Positions 4,777 to 11,010 of a stretch of 11,010 nt of DNA are shown one piece after another. Numbering within the stretch: position 1 is the first letter of the stretch; every line of letters starts with the position of its first letter. The notes below the pieces were generated by a model. It was not told the DNA's origin. It was given only the letters and a program-made list of their open reading frames with translations, and ran no database searches. The stretch spans positions 1-11,010 of the forward strand of contig NZ_JAOZOZ010000053.1 in NCBI RefSeq assembly GCF_029933015.1, in the 5' to 3' direction. Made by a program: the position numbers and the translations under genes. Source of the DNA: Hydrogenimonas sp. (lineage in GTDB: Bacteria > Campylobacterota > Campylobacteria > Campylobacterales > Hydrogenimonadaceae).

Positions 4777-6495
4777 TTAATATTTTCGCTCTTGCGGCTC
4801 GAATTTGCCGAGTGTGACATCACCATATTCGATATTGATCGATCCGTCTTCGTTCATCGTCGCGAAGGTGTGCTTGAGGAACTTCTCGTCGTCGCGCTTC
4901 TGATAGTCTTCGCGGAAGTGTGCGCCGCGGCTCTCTTTTCGCGCGATCGCCCCCTCGACGATGAAGGTGGAGTAGTCGAGCATGTGGCCGAACTCGATCG
5001 CCTCCTGCAGATCGGTGTTGAAGATCTTGCTCTTGTCGTCGATGCGGATGTTTTTGTAGCGCGTGCGGAGCTCTTTGAGGATCTCACGCTGCTTGAGCAT
5101 CGTCTCTTCGGTACGGAAGACGCCGGCGTTGGCGGTCATGGACTCCTGAAGCTCCTTGCGAAGCTGGGGGACCCTTTCGGTGCCGTTGTTGTTCATACAG
5201 AAGGCGATCTCTTCGAGCATCGTGTTGGCGTCCTCTTCGCTGACGGAAGGTTCGTCGAAGACGCCCGCTTCCAGATCCTCGACGATATGCTTGCCCACGT
5301 GGCGTCCGAAAAAGAGCGCTTCCAGGAGAGAGTTGGCGCCCAGGCGGTTGGCGCCGTGGACGCTGACACAGGCGCATTCGCCCGCCGCGTAGAATCCGCG
5401 GACGATCTCTTTGGGGCTTTTCTTGACGTGGCCGTCGATGTCGACGGGGATACCGCCCATCGAGTAGTGGGCCGTGGCCGCGATGTGGATCGGCTCCTTG
5501 ATCATGTCCTGTCCCAGGAAAGTGATCGCCAGGTCGCGCAGTTCGGGGAGGCGCTCCATGATGATCTTTTCGCCAAGATGCGTCAGGTCGATGGCGACGG
5601 CGTCGCGATTGGGTCCGACACCGCGTCCTTCGAGAATCTCTTTGGTGATGGCGCGGCTGACGACGTCGCGGGGTGCCAGCTCCATCTTTTCGGGTGCGTA
5701 CTTCTCCATGAAGCGTTCGCCCTTGGAGTTGTAGAGGCGTCCGCCTTCACCGCGGGCCGCTTCGGAGATCAGGATGCCGCTGCCCGCCAGACCGGTCGGG
5801 TGGAACTGGACGAACTCCATATCCTCCAGCGGGAGGCCGTGGCGCGCGACGATGGAGAGGCCGTCACCGGTGTTGGCGTGGGCGTTGGAGCTGATCTTGA
5901 AGGAGCGTGCGTAGCCGCCGGTGGCGAACATGACCGCTTTGGCCGCGAAGATGGCCGGTTCGAGATTGCGGATATCGTAGGCGACGGCACCCTTGACGAC
6001 ACCGTCTTCGTAGACGATGTCGGCCACGTACCACTCGTCGAAGAAGGTGACGTTTTCGCGTTCGCACTGCTCGTAGATGGTCTGCAGCAGCGTCAGACCC
6101 GTGCGGTCCTTGGCGTAGCAGGCGCGGGGTTTGGACTGTCCGCCGAAGGGGCGCTGGGCGATCGTGCCGTCCTCTTTGCGGCTGAAAGCGGCACCGGCGT
6201 TGGCGATCCAGCGGATCGTTTCGGGCGCTTTGGAACACATCAGCTCCACGGCGTCCTGGTCGGCGAGGTAGTCGCTTCCCTTGACCGTATCGAACATGTG
6301 GAGTTCGATATCGTCGTCTTCGCTCAGGGCCGCGTTGACACCGCCCTGGGCCGCACCGGAGTGGCTTCGAAGCGGATGGAGCTTCGTCAGCACGGCAACC
6401 TGTTTGCCGGCACGCTGAAGTTCGCGTGCGGCTGCCAGACCGGCCAGGCCGGCACCGACAATCACTACATCGTAATTATGTATCTGTACACTCAT
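4777..6495 (-). CDS. sdhA: Succinate dehydrogenase/fumarate reductase flavoprotein subunit, type E (SdhA/MfrA-like)
   Basis: This FAD subunit interconverts succinate and fumarate. It has 572 residues. The N-terminal dinucleotide-binding motif is GAGLAGLAAARE (14-25), and His45 in RSHSGAAQGG is the expected covalent 8-alpha-FAD ligand. Active-site residues by family alignment are His232 (HPTG), Arg248 (AARGEGG), Arg276 (APRDVVSR), His343 (HYSMGG) and Arg384 (GANRLGANS). The start at 6495 has an AAGGAT ribosome site 9 nt upstream. A TTG 36 nt further upstream would place the start inside the promoter -10 box. With this start there is no twin-arginine signal, unlike periplasmic MfrA of Wolinella and Campylobacter, so the enzyme should face the cytoplasm. 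It heads a three-gene unit with sdhB and sdhE. Direction in the cell cannot be read from sequence; both succinate oxidation and fumarate reduction are possible. Confidence 0.9.
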   Translation of the reverse strand: MSVQIHNYDVVIVGAGLAGLAAARELQRAGKQVAVLTKLHPLRSHSGAAQGGVNAALSEDDDIELHMFDTVKGSDYLADQDAVELMCSKAPETIRWIANAGAAFSRKEDGTIAQRPFGGQSKPRACYAKDRTGLTLLQTIYEQCERENVTFFDEWYVADIVYEDGVVKGAVAYDIRNLEPAIFAAKAVMFATGGYARSFKISSNAHANTGDGLSIVARHGLPLEDMEFVQFHPTGLAGSGILISEAARGEGGRLYNSKGERFMEKYAPEKMELAPRDVVSRAITKEILEGRGVGPNRDAVAIDLTHLGEKIIMERLPELRDLAITFLGQDMIKEPIHIAATAHYSMGGIPVDIDGHVKKSPKEIVRGFYAAGECACVSVHGANRLGANSLLEALFFGRHVGKHIVEDLEAGVFDEPSVSEEDANTMLEEIAFCMNNNGTERVPQLRKELQESMTANAGVFRTEETMLKQREILKELRTRYKNIRIDDKSKIFNTDLQEAIEFGHMLDYSTFIVEGAIARKESRGAHFREDYQKRDDEKFLKHTFATMNEDGSINIEYGDVTLGKFEPQERKY

Positions 6496-6530
6496 GTTAG
6501 ACGCATCCTTTGTATGGCATAGATAGGTCA

Positions 6531-6536
6531 ATTATA
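6531..6536 (-). promoter_or_regulatory. -10 box of the sdhABE promoter
   Basis: A perfect TATAAT on the minus strand (6536 to 6531), directly preceded by TG, lies 35 nt before the sdhA ATG. The expected transcript start is near 6524, giving a short leader with AAGGAT. Upstream (6541-6562) is AT-rich with no standard -35, typical of Campylobacterota sigma-70 promoters. It shows that sdhABE can be transcribed apart from frdCAB. Confidence 0.65.
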
Positions 6537-6617
6537 CATGTTTAGGCTATAAAATAGTTTAATCGGTCGGGGAGAAATCGGAACCTGTGGCCCGAATGTT
6601 ACGGAAAGGGGCAGAGG

Positions 6618-6634
6618 CTTCCGCCCGGCGGAAG
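6618..6634. terminator. Second hairpin in the frdB-sdhA gap
   Basis: CTTCCG (6618-6623) pairs with CGGAAG (6629-6634) around a five-base GC loop. On the minus strand it is followed by pyrimidine-rich CCTCTGCCCCTTTCC, which lacks a true U-run. It lies about 35 nt past the frdB stop, in a 175-bp gap with no gene. It may add to frd operon termination. Confidence 0.35.
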
Positions 6635-6642
6635 GAGAGGGG

Positions 6643-6671
6643 ACGGCGGCAAAGGATCCGCCGCCGTTTTT
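6643..6671. terminator. GC-rich hairpin at the end of the frdCAB operon, T5 on the plus strand
   Basis: ACGGCGGC (6643-6650) pairs perfectly with GCCGCCGT (6660-6667) around a nine-base loop. It begins right at the frdB stop codon (TGA, 6673 to 6671). The T-run (6667-6671) is on the plus strand; on the minus strand, the direction of frd transcription, the stem is followed by CCCCTCTCC instead. The stem is strong enough to act as a 3'-end stabiliser or terminator for frd, and on the plus strand has a full intrinsic terminator layout. Confidence 0.55.
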
Positions 6672-7465
6672 CAATGTTCGGGCATCTTCTCCTCGTGCTG
6701 GAGACAGTTGCATTTGGTGACGTTTTCGTTCAGTCCGGTCTTGACCATCTGGCGGCGGAGATAGGCGATTTTGGACTGAAGGGGCAGTTTCTTGGGGCAG
6801 ACATCTTCGCATCCCAGCAGCGTCATGCAGCCGAAAACGCCGTTTTCGTCGCCGATCAGTTCGTAGTAGTCGGCATCGGTCCGCTCGTCGCGGGGATCGA
6901 GCTTGTAGCGGGCGATCTTGTTGAGTCCCACGGCGCCGACGAAGTTTTCGTTCATCTGGATCGTCCCGCATCCGGCCACGCAGCAGCCGCACTCGATGCA
7001 TCGGTCGAGCTCGTAGATCTCCTCGGCCAGATCGGGGTCCATCGGCTCCTCGATGCGGTTGATGCTTCTGAGCTCCTTCTCCTTGTGGTGGATCCAGGTC
7101 TCGAGCCGTTCGTTCATTCCGCGCATCCATTTGCCGTTGTAGACGGAGAGGTCGCCGATGAGCTCGAAGAAGGGGAGGGGTGCGAGATTGATCTCTTCGG
7201 GCAGTTTCGAGGTCAGGGTGCTGCACGCCAGGCCCGGCTTGCCGTTGATCAGCATGCCGCAGCTTCCGCAGATGCCCGCCCGGCAGACGAAGTCGAACTT
7301 CAGCGATGCGTCGTGGTGCTCCCTGATGTCGTTGAGGACGATAAAGAGGGTCATCCCCGGCGCTTCCTCGATCTCGAAAGTGTCGATATGGGGTTCGTCC
7401 CCTACGACGTGCGGATCGTACCGCAGGATGTTGATTTTCAGTTTTCTCGGTTTCGGTTCGCTCAT
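6671..7465 (-). CDS. frdB: Fumarate reductase iron-sulfur subunit FrdB
   Basis: FrdB moves electrons from the haems of FrdC to the FAD of FrdA. Its 264 residues carry the three classic clusters: [2Fe-2S] at Cys61, 66, 69 and 81 (CRAGICGSCG then Cys81), [4Fe-4S] at Cys156, 159, 162 and 166 (CIECGCCVAGCG), and [3Fe-4S] at Cys213, 219 and 223 (C-MTLLG-C-EDV-CP). The Pro that usually follows the fourth cysteine of the [4Fe-4S] motif is Gly here. The C terminus adds Cys252-Asn-Cys254, of unknown role. The ATG at 7465 overlaps the frdA TGA (ATGA), and AAGGA lies 6 nt before it inside frdA, so translation is coupled. It is the last gene of frdCAB, and a strong hairpin begins at its stop codon. Confidence 0.95.
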   Translation of the reverse strand: MSEPKPRKLKINILRYDPHVVGDEPHIDTFEIEEAPGMTLFIVLNDIREHHDASLKFDFVCRAGICGSCGMLINGKPGLACSTLTSKLPEEINLAPLPFFELIGDLSVYNGKWMRGMNERLETWIHHKEKELRSINRIEEPMDPDLAEEIYELDRCIECGCCVAGCGTIQMNENFVGAVGLNKIARYKLDPRDERTDADYYELIGDENGVFGCMTLLGCEDVCPKKLPLQSKIAYLRRQMVKTGLNENVTKCNCLQHEEKMPEH

Positions 7466-9471
7466 ACTTCATCCTTCTCGTCGTCGAATCGTTCGTAGAG
7501 GCGTTCGTTGCGGCCTCTGTATTTTTCGGGCAGCAGATGTTCATAGGGCATCAGCGCCTTCTGGATCGCGAAACGGTCCGCCCCTCTGGCGAGGAGCTCG
7601 TTGCGGATCGCGTCGATTTTGGCCTGCTGGATCATGCTGTCGGGATTTTCGATGATGTTCCTTTTGCCGTAGCCGCGCCACCCGGGCGGCAGTTCCATCT
7701 CCAGGATGTCGATGGGTTCGTAGGTGACGGTCGGCAGTGTCTGCTCCGGGTCGGGCCAGGAGGTGATCGTCCGCTTGAGCCAGTTGATGTCGTCGCGCAT
7801 CGGGTAGTCCTCTCTGGCGTGGGCACCGCGGCTTTCGGTGCGCAGAAGGGCGCCGTAGGCGACGGTGAGGGCGATCTTGATCATCTTCTGGGTCCGGTAG
7901 GCCACGACCAGCGCGGGATTGGCAGCATAGGATTTGGAGCGGAAGACCGAAATGTTTTTGCTTCGGATATGGAGCTGCTCCAGCTGCTCCACCGCATCCT
8001 GCAGATCCCTGCCGTTGCGGAAGATCCCCACCTTCTCCATCATGATCTTCTCCATCGCCCGGCGAAGGACGTAGGCGTCCTCTCCGCCGTCGTTGTTGAG
8101 CAGGCGGCGGATCTTCTCCTCTTCGATACGGACGAAATCCTCGATGGCACCCGTCGAGATCCCGATGTGGCTCTGGGGAGAGTCGCAGAAATCGGAGATG
8201 TATTCGGCCACCAGCATGCCCGAGACGACCGTTTCGCTGACCGAGTTGCCCCCCAGCCGGTTGAAACCGTGCAGATCCCAGCAGGCCGCCTCGCCGCAGG
8301 CGTAGAGTCCCTTCAGCGTCTGGGATTCGCCCGTGTATTTGGTGCGGATGCCTCCCATCGAGTAGTGCTGTGTCGGTCGTACCGGTATCCACTCTTCGGC
8401 CGGGTCGATGCCCAGGAAGTTTTCGCAGATATCCTTGACCTCCCGGAGGTTCTTTTCGATATGTTCGCGTCCCAGTATCGTGATGTCGAGCCACAGATGG
8501 TCTCCGTAACGCGACGGTACCCCTTTGCCCTTGCGGATATGCTCGATCATGCGGCGGGAGACGACGTCCCGGGAGGCGAGCTCCTTCTTTTCGGGCTCGT
8601 AATCGGGCATGAACCGGTAGCCGTCCACGTCCCGCAGGATCCCGCCGTCGCCCCGGCACCCTTCGGTGGTGAGGATCCCCACCGGAACGATGGCGGTGGG
8701 GTGAAACTGCACCGCCTCCATGTTGCCGAGCGTGGCGATGCCCGTCTCCAGAGCGATCGCCTGGCCCGTGCCCTGGCAGATGATGGCGTTGGTGGAGACT
8801 TCGTAGATGCGGCCGTAGCCGCCGGTGGCGATCGTCGTGGCTTTGGCGATATAGGCGACGATCTCGCCCGTCATCAGGTTTCTGGCCACGACGCCGTAGC
8901 ATCGGCCGTGACGGTGGATGACCGACATCGCCTCCATCCGCTCGTGGATCTTCACGTCGTTTTCGTGGGCTTTGTTGTCCATGGCGTAGAGCATGCTGTG
9001 GCCGGTGCCGTCGGAGGTGTAGCAGGTGCGCCACTTCTTCGTTCCGCCGAAATCGCGGGCCGTGATGAGGCCGTGGGCCTCCTCCCGCTCCTCGATCTCC
9101 ACCTTTTCGGCGTTGATGATGGCGGTGTGTTTCCCTTTGCGCACCCGGTTCCAGGGCACGCCGTAGTGGGTGAGCTCCCGGATCGCCTTGGGCGCCGTGT
9201 TGACGAACATCCGTACGACCTGCTGGTCGGCACCCCAGTCGCTCCCCTTGACCGTATCCTCGAAATGGATATCCTCGTTGTCGCCCCAGCCCATGGCGCA
9301 GTTGCCCAGGGATGCCTGCATGCCCCCCTGGGCCGCGGCGGAGTGGGAGCGTTTGGGCGGTACCAGCGTCAAAACGATGACGCGGTGCCCCCGCTCCTGC
9401 ACGCCCGTGGCGACACGCAGGCCCGCCAGTCCGCCGCCTACGACCAGAACGTCCGTGTAGATGATTCTCAT
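7462..9471 (-). CDS. frdA: Fumarate reductase flavoprotein subunit FrdA
   Basis: FrdA reduces fumarate to succinate at a covalently bound FAD in the cytoplasm. It serves as terminal reductase of anaerobic respiration and as a step of the reductive TCA cycle. Its 669 residues compare with about 656 in Wolinella succinogenes. The FAD motif is VVGGGLAGLRVA (10-21). His43 in KRSHSAAAQGG is the covalent flavin ligand, at the same number as in Wolinella. Substrate and proton-transfer residues are also in place: His257 (HPTA), Thr269, Arg301 (ASRDVVSR), His369 (QHYSMGG) and Arg405 (GFNRLGGNS). There is no Tat signal, as expected. The ATG at 9471 overlaps the frdC TGA (ATGA), with AAAAGG upstream inside frdC. 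It shares only the general fold and active site with the neighbouring SdhA, so the two are distant paralogues and not a recent duplication. Confidence 0.96.
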   Translation of the reverse strand: MRIIYTDVLVVGGGLAGLRVATGVQERGHRVIVLTLVPPKRSHSAAAQGGMQASLGNCAMGWGDNEDIHFEDTVKGSDWGADQQVVRMFVNTAPKAIRELTHYGVPWNRVRKGKHTAIINAEKVEIEEREEAHGLITARDFGGTKKWRTCYTSDGTGHSMLYAMDNKAHENDVKIHERMEAMSVIHRHGRCYGVVARNLMTGEIVAYIAKATTIATGGYGRIYEVSTNAIICQGTGQAIALETGIATLGNMEAVQFHPTAIVPVGILTTEGCRGDGGILRDVDGYRFMPDYEPEKKELASRDVVSRRMIEHIRKGKGVPSRYGDHLWLDITILGREHIEKNLREVKDICENFLGIDPAEEWIPVRPTQHYSMGGIRTKYTGESQTLKGLYACGEAACWDLHGFNRLGGNSVSETVVSGMLVAEYISDFCDSPQSHIGISTGAIEDFVRIEEEKIRRLLNNDGGEDAYVLRRAMEKIMMEKVGIFRNGRDLQDAVEQLEQLHIRSKNISVFRSKSYAANPALVVAYRTQKMIKIALTVAYGALLRTESRGAHAREDYPMRDDINWLKRTITSWPDPEQTLPTVTYEPIDILEMELPPGWRGYGKRNIIENPDSMIQQAKIDAIRNELLARGADRFAIQKALMPYEHLLPEKYRGRNERLYERFDDEKDEV

Positions 9472-10175
9472 CGCTCAGCCTTTTCGACAGGGGTATTCTC
9501 GAGATTCAGGCCGATCGAGACGTAGGTCCCCAGCGACGCCAGGCCGATCAGAATGTAGACGGCGATCGCCGCCCGCATGATCCGTTTCATGATTTTCCTG
9601 CTTCTGCGGTAGTTTTTTCCCTCGAACCACCCCCACTTGAGGGCCAGGCGGTAGAGCCCTATGAAAGCGTGCAAAACGACGCAGAAGAGCAGGACCAGGT
9701 AGAGCGGCCACATCCATCCCTCCACGACCCGCTGGGCGGAGAGATAGGGGCCGATCTTTTCGGGATTGACCATCATCATGTAGATGTGCACCGATCCCAG
9801 AAAGAACATCGCGAAGCCGGTGACGACCTGGACCATCCAAAGCGAAGTATCCTCGTGGCCGAAGCGCCGCATATGGTTTCTGAACGTGCGGTACTGCTGC
9901 CAGGTGGAGGGGATCTTCCTCACGGCCAGGGCGGCATGGACGACGAACAGGATGGAGATGACGATGGCCAGAAAGGTGACGATGATCGGATGTCTCTCTC
10001 CGAAGAGATAGTATCCTTCGAAAAAGAGGGTCATCTTCTCCATCGCGTCGGGACCGAGGAGAATGCTCCCTTCGAAAATGATATGTCCGACGATGAACAG
10101 GGCGAGCAGAAGCCCCGTCAGACTCTGCGTGAAATCGAGATAGGCGGGTACACGGCTGTGGTGCAGTTTTGACAT
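9468..10175 (-). CDS. frdC: Fumarate reductase di-haem cytochrome b subunit FrdC
   Basis: FrdC anchors FrdAB in the membrane and oxidises menaquinol. It has 235 residues with five predicted transmembrane helices, roughly 17-38, 62-84, 112-136, 154-178 and 200-224. The four haem b ligands of Wolinella FrdC align with a constant offset of 13: His31, His130 (distal haem) and His80, His169 (proximal haem). Glu53 matches Wolinella Glu-C66 at the quinol site. The residue matching Glu-C180, two before the last haem His, is Val167 (codon GTT at 9677-9675). Sequence around it is otherwise nearly identical to the Wolinella protein (WPLYLVLLF ... GLYRLALKWGWF). The ATG at 10175 has an AAGGAA ribosome site about 10 nt upstream. 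It is the first gene of frdCAB and its TGA overlaps the frdA start. The protein could serve a menaquinone-linked succinate dehydrogenase as well as a fumarate reductase. Confidence 0.94.
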   Translation of the reverse strand: MSKLHHSRVPAYLDFTQSLTGLLLALFIVGHIIFEGSILLGPDAMEKMTLFFEGYYLFGERHPIIVTFLAIVISILFVVHAALAVRKIPSTWQQYRTFRNHMRRFGHEDTSLWMVQVVTGFAMFFLGSVHIYMMMVNPEKIGPYLSAQRVVEGWMWPLYLVLLFCVVLHAFIGLYRLALKWGWFEGKNYRRSRKIMKRIMRAAIAVYILIGLASLGTYVSIGLNLENTPVEKAER

Positions 10176-10206
10176 GAACGCTGTTTCCTTCTATAGTTGA
10201 CTCGCG

Positions 10207-10212
10207 ATTATC
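10207..10212 (-). promoter_or_regulatory. Likely -10 box of the frdCAB promoter
   Basis: GATAAT on the minus strand (10212 to 10207) lies 31 nt before the frdC ATG, which would give a leader of about 25 nt holding the AAGGAA site. The region where its -35 would fall (10230-10235) overlaps the thiL -10 box. The eight bases ATAATCGC here recur in the thiL promoter on the other strand. Confidence 0.5.
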
Positions 10213-10230
10213 CCACAATAAAGATTAATA

Positions 10231-10245
10231 TGCGATATAATCGCA
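10231..10245 (+). promoter_or_regulatory. thiL promoter: TATAAT inside a 15-bp palindrome
   Basis: A perfect TATAAT (10236-10241) sits in TGCGAT-ATA-ATCGCA (10231-10245), an inverted repeat with 6-bp arms. Only seven bases separate it from the thiL ATG, so transcription should begin at or next to the start codon. The palindrome could be an operator or chance symmetry around the -10 box. Confidence 0.55.
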
Positions 10246-10248
10246 CCC

Positions 10249-11010
10249 ATGAACAAAGAGGATTACTTCATCGGCTGTTTCGCCGAAAGCCCCTTTATCG
10301 GCGACGACGCTGCCATATTAAATAATATGTGCATCAGTCAGGACGCTTTTTTCGAAAATGTCCACTTCAAAAGAGAGTGGATGAGTCTCTACGATATCGC
10401 CCGAAAGGCGATGCTCGTCAACATCTCCGACGCGATCGTCATGAACGCCCGACCCAGATACGCCCTCCTGACGGTGGCGATACCCAAAGACTACACACGG
10501 GCCCAACTGAAGGAGCTGGCGGCGGGGTTTCAGGAGACCGCCGACGCCTTCGGCGTCACGATCGTGGGAGGCGACACGATCGCCAACGTCAAACTCGACA
10601 TCTCCGTCACGATCCTCGCCGACTGCGAAAGACCGATACTCCGCAGCGGTATCAAAGAGGGTGACCTGCTGGCCTATACCGGGCATCCGGGGGAGAGCCT
10701 CAAAGATCTGCGGCGTCTTCTTCGGGGCGGCACGGTGAGTCCCGCTTCCCGCTTTGTCCATCCTCTTCTGCGCGACCGCTTTTTCTTCAAAGCCGCCAGA
10801 TATATCAGGGCCGCCATGGATATCTCCGACGGCCTCTTTCACGATCTTGAAAAACTGCACAGGGCGAACCGCCTGGGCTTCGAGTTTTTCGACCCCATTC
10901 CCAAAAGGATCGGTTGCAGCGGAGAGGAGTTCGAAGTGCTTTTGGCTTTCGATCCGCGCCATGAAAAGGCGCTGCGGCATATCGCCCGGCAGACGCGCAC
11001 CCCCCTGAAA
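10249..11010 (+). CDS. thiL: Thiamine-monophosphate kinase ThiL (5' part, runs off the right edge)
   Basis: ThiL phosphorylates thiamine monophosphate to thiamine pyrophosphate, the last step of cofactor synthesis. The frame stays open for 254 codons to the right edge. Motifs of the AIR-synthase/ThiL family appear in order: IGDDAAIL (17-24), Asp32 and Val-His-Phe (38-40), VNISDAIVMNA (57-67), GGDT (107-110), MDISDGL (190-196) and GEEFEVLLAF (225-234, the GEDYELL motif of ThiL). The N terminus is short, with only about 17 residues before the GDDAA motif. The ATG at 10249 is the only plausible start: an in-frame TAA lies at 10219-10221, no ATG, GTG or TTG intervenes, and the next in-frame ATG (10327) would remove GDDAA. 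There is no ribosome site, and the -10 box is 7 nt upstream, so a leaderless message is expected. HypE, SelD and PurM relatives are excluded by the ISDAIVMNA and MDISDGL context. Confidence 0.92.
   Translation, partial: MNKEDYFIGCFAESPFIGDDAAILNNMCISQDAFFENVHFKREWMSLYDIARKAMLVNISDAIVMNARPRYALLTVAIPKDYTRAQLKELAAGFQETADAFGVTIVGGDTIANVKLDISVTILADCERPILRSGIKEGDLLAYTGHPGESLKDLRRLLRGGTVSPASRFVHPLLRDRFFFKAARYIRAAMDISDGLFHDLEKLHRANRLGFEFFDPIPKRIGCSGEEFEVLLAFDPRHEKALRHIARQTRTPLK

Noticed and set aside
3907..6522. Very long open frame on the plus strand (871 codons) across sdhB and sdhA
   Set aside because: It is antisense to two genes with complete catalytic motifs, its protein is Val/Asp/Phe-rich with no motif, and it has no ribosome site. 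It is a shadow of GC-rich codon use on the other strand.
6496..6531. Longer sdhA start at a TTG (6531)
   Set aside because: The codon overlaps the TATAAT box of the operon's promoter, so it would lie upstream of the transcript start; the ATG at 6495 has a good ribosome site.
6496..9471. SdhA/SdhB and FrdA/FrdB as a recent tandem duplication
   Set aside because: They share only active-site and cluster motifs. Lengths, FrdB versus SdhB cluster 3 and flanking sequences differ widely, so they are ancient paralogues of different enzyme types.
7537..9525. Long plus-strand open frame (662 codons) opposite frdA
   Set aside because: It mirrors frdA exactly, has low-complexity Asp/Val/His-rich content and no recognisable domain.
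1..11010. Mobile elements, CRISPR arrays, tRNA or rRNA genes
   Set aside because: No transposase, integrase, spaced direct repeats, tRNA cloverleaf or rRNA sequence was seen, and coding genes fill nearly all of the window.

Overview
The window is a compact, protein-dense stretch of a Campylobacterota (epsilonproteobacterial) genome with moderately high GC. Two things point there. The frdC-frdA-frdB order is that of the Wolinella succinogenes di-haem menaquinol:fumarate reductase, and residue numbers match almost exactly (FrdA His43, His257, Thr269, Arg301, His369). Next to it lies an sdhA-sdhB-sdhE set of the Campylobacterota/archaeal type E (Mfr-like) family. The genus cannot be fixed from this sequence. 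No mobile element, CRISPR array, tRNA or rRNA was seen.

Layout, left to right. (1) The 3' end of a plus-strand hotdog-fold acyl-CoA thioesterase (1-213) runs 37 bp into the end of a minus-strand exported protein of unknown function (177-1454). That protein is translationally coupled (ATGA) to a family 4 uracil-DNA glycosylase (1451-2107). (2) A 161-bp gap holds two hairpins. (3) A minus-strand neelaredoxin-type superoxide reductase follows (2269-2652). (4) A minus-strand operon sdhA-sdhB-sdhE (6495 down to 2812) has its own TATAAT promoter. It encodes a cytoplasmic flavoprotein, a three-cluster iron-sulfur protein and an HdrB-like CCG-domain protein. (5) A minus-strand operon frdC-frdA-frdB (10175 down to 6671) is fused by two ATGA overlaps. 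(6) A divergent plus-strand thiL (thiamine-monophosphate kinase) starts at 10249 and is cut by the right edge. Every gap between genes is under 200 bp.

How they fit together. About 7.4 kb of the window encodes two distinct succinate/fumarate:quinone oxidoreductases side by side. One has a di-haem membrane cytochrome. The other has the CCG-protein anchor module and no Tat signal, so both active sites should face the cytoplasm. A natural inference is that they split the two directions, fumarate reduction and succinate oxidation, between them or between quinones of different potential. The superoxide reductase next door fits, because reduced flavin of fumarate reductases is a known superoxide source.

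Points that stand out. FrdC keeps all four haem histidines and the equivalent of Wolinella Glu-C66, but has Val where Wolinella has Glu-C180, the key residue of the proposed E-pathway for compensating proton transfer. SdhE has a His-rich and acidic insertion inside its second CCG motif. The superoxide reductase has Asp-Arg-His in place of the usual Glu-Lys-His. thiL appears to be leaderless, and its promoter is interlocked back-to-back with the frd promoter. Three minus-strand transcription units end in hairpins whose T-tract lies on the opposite strand.
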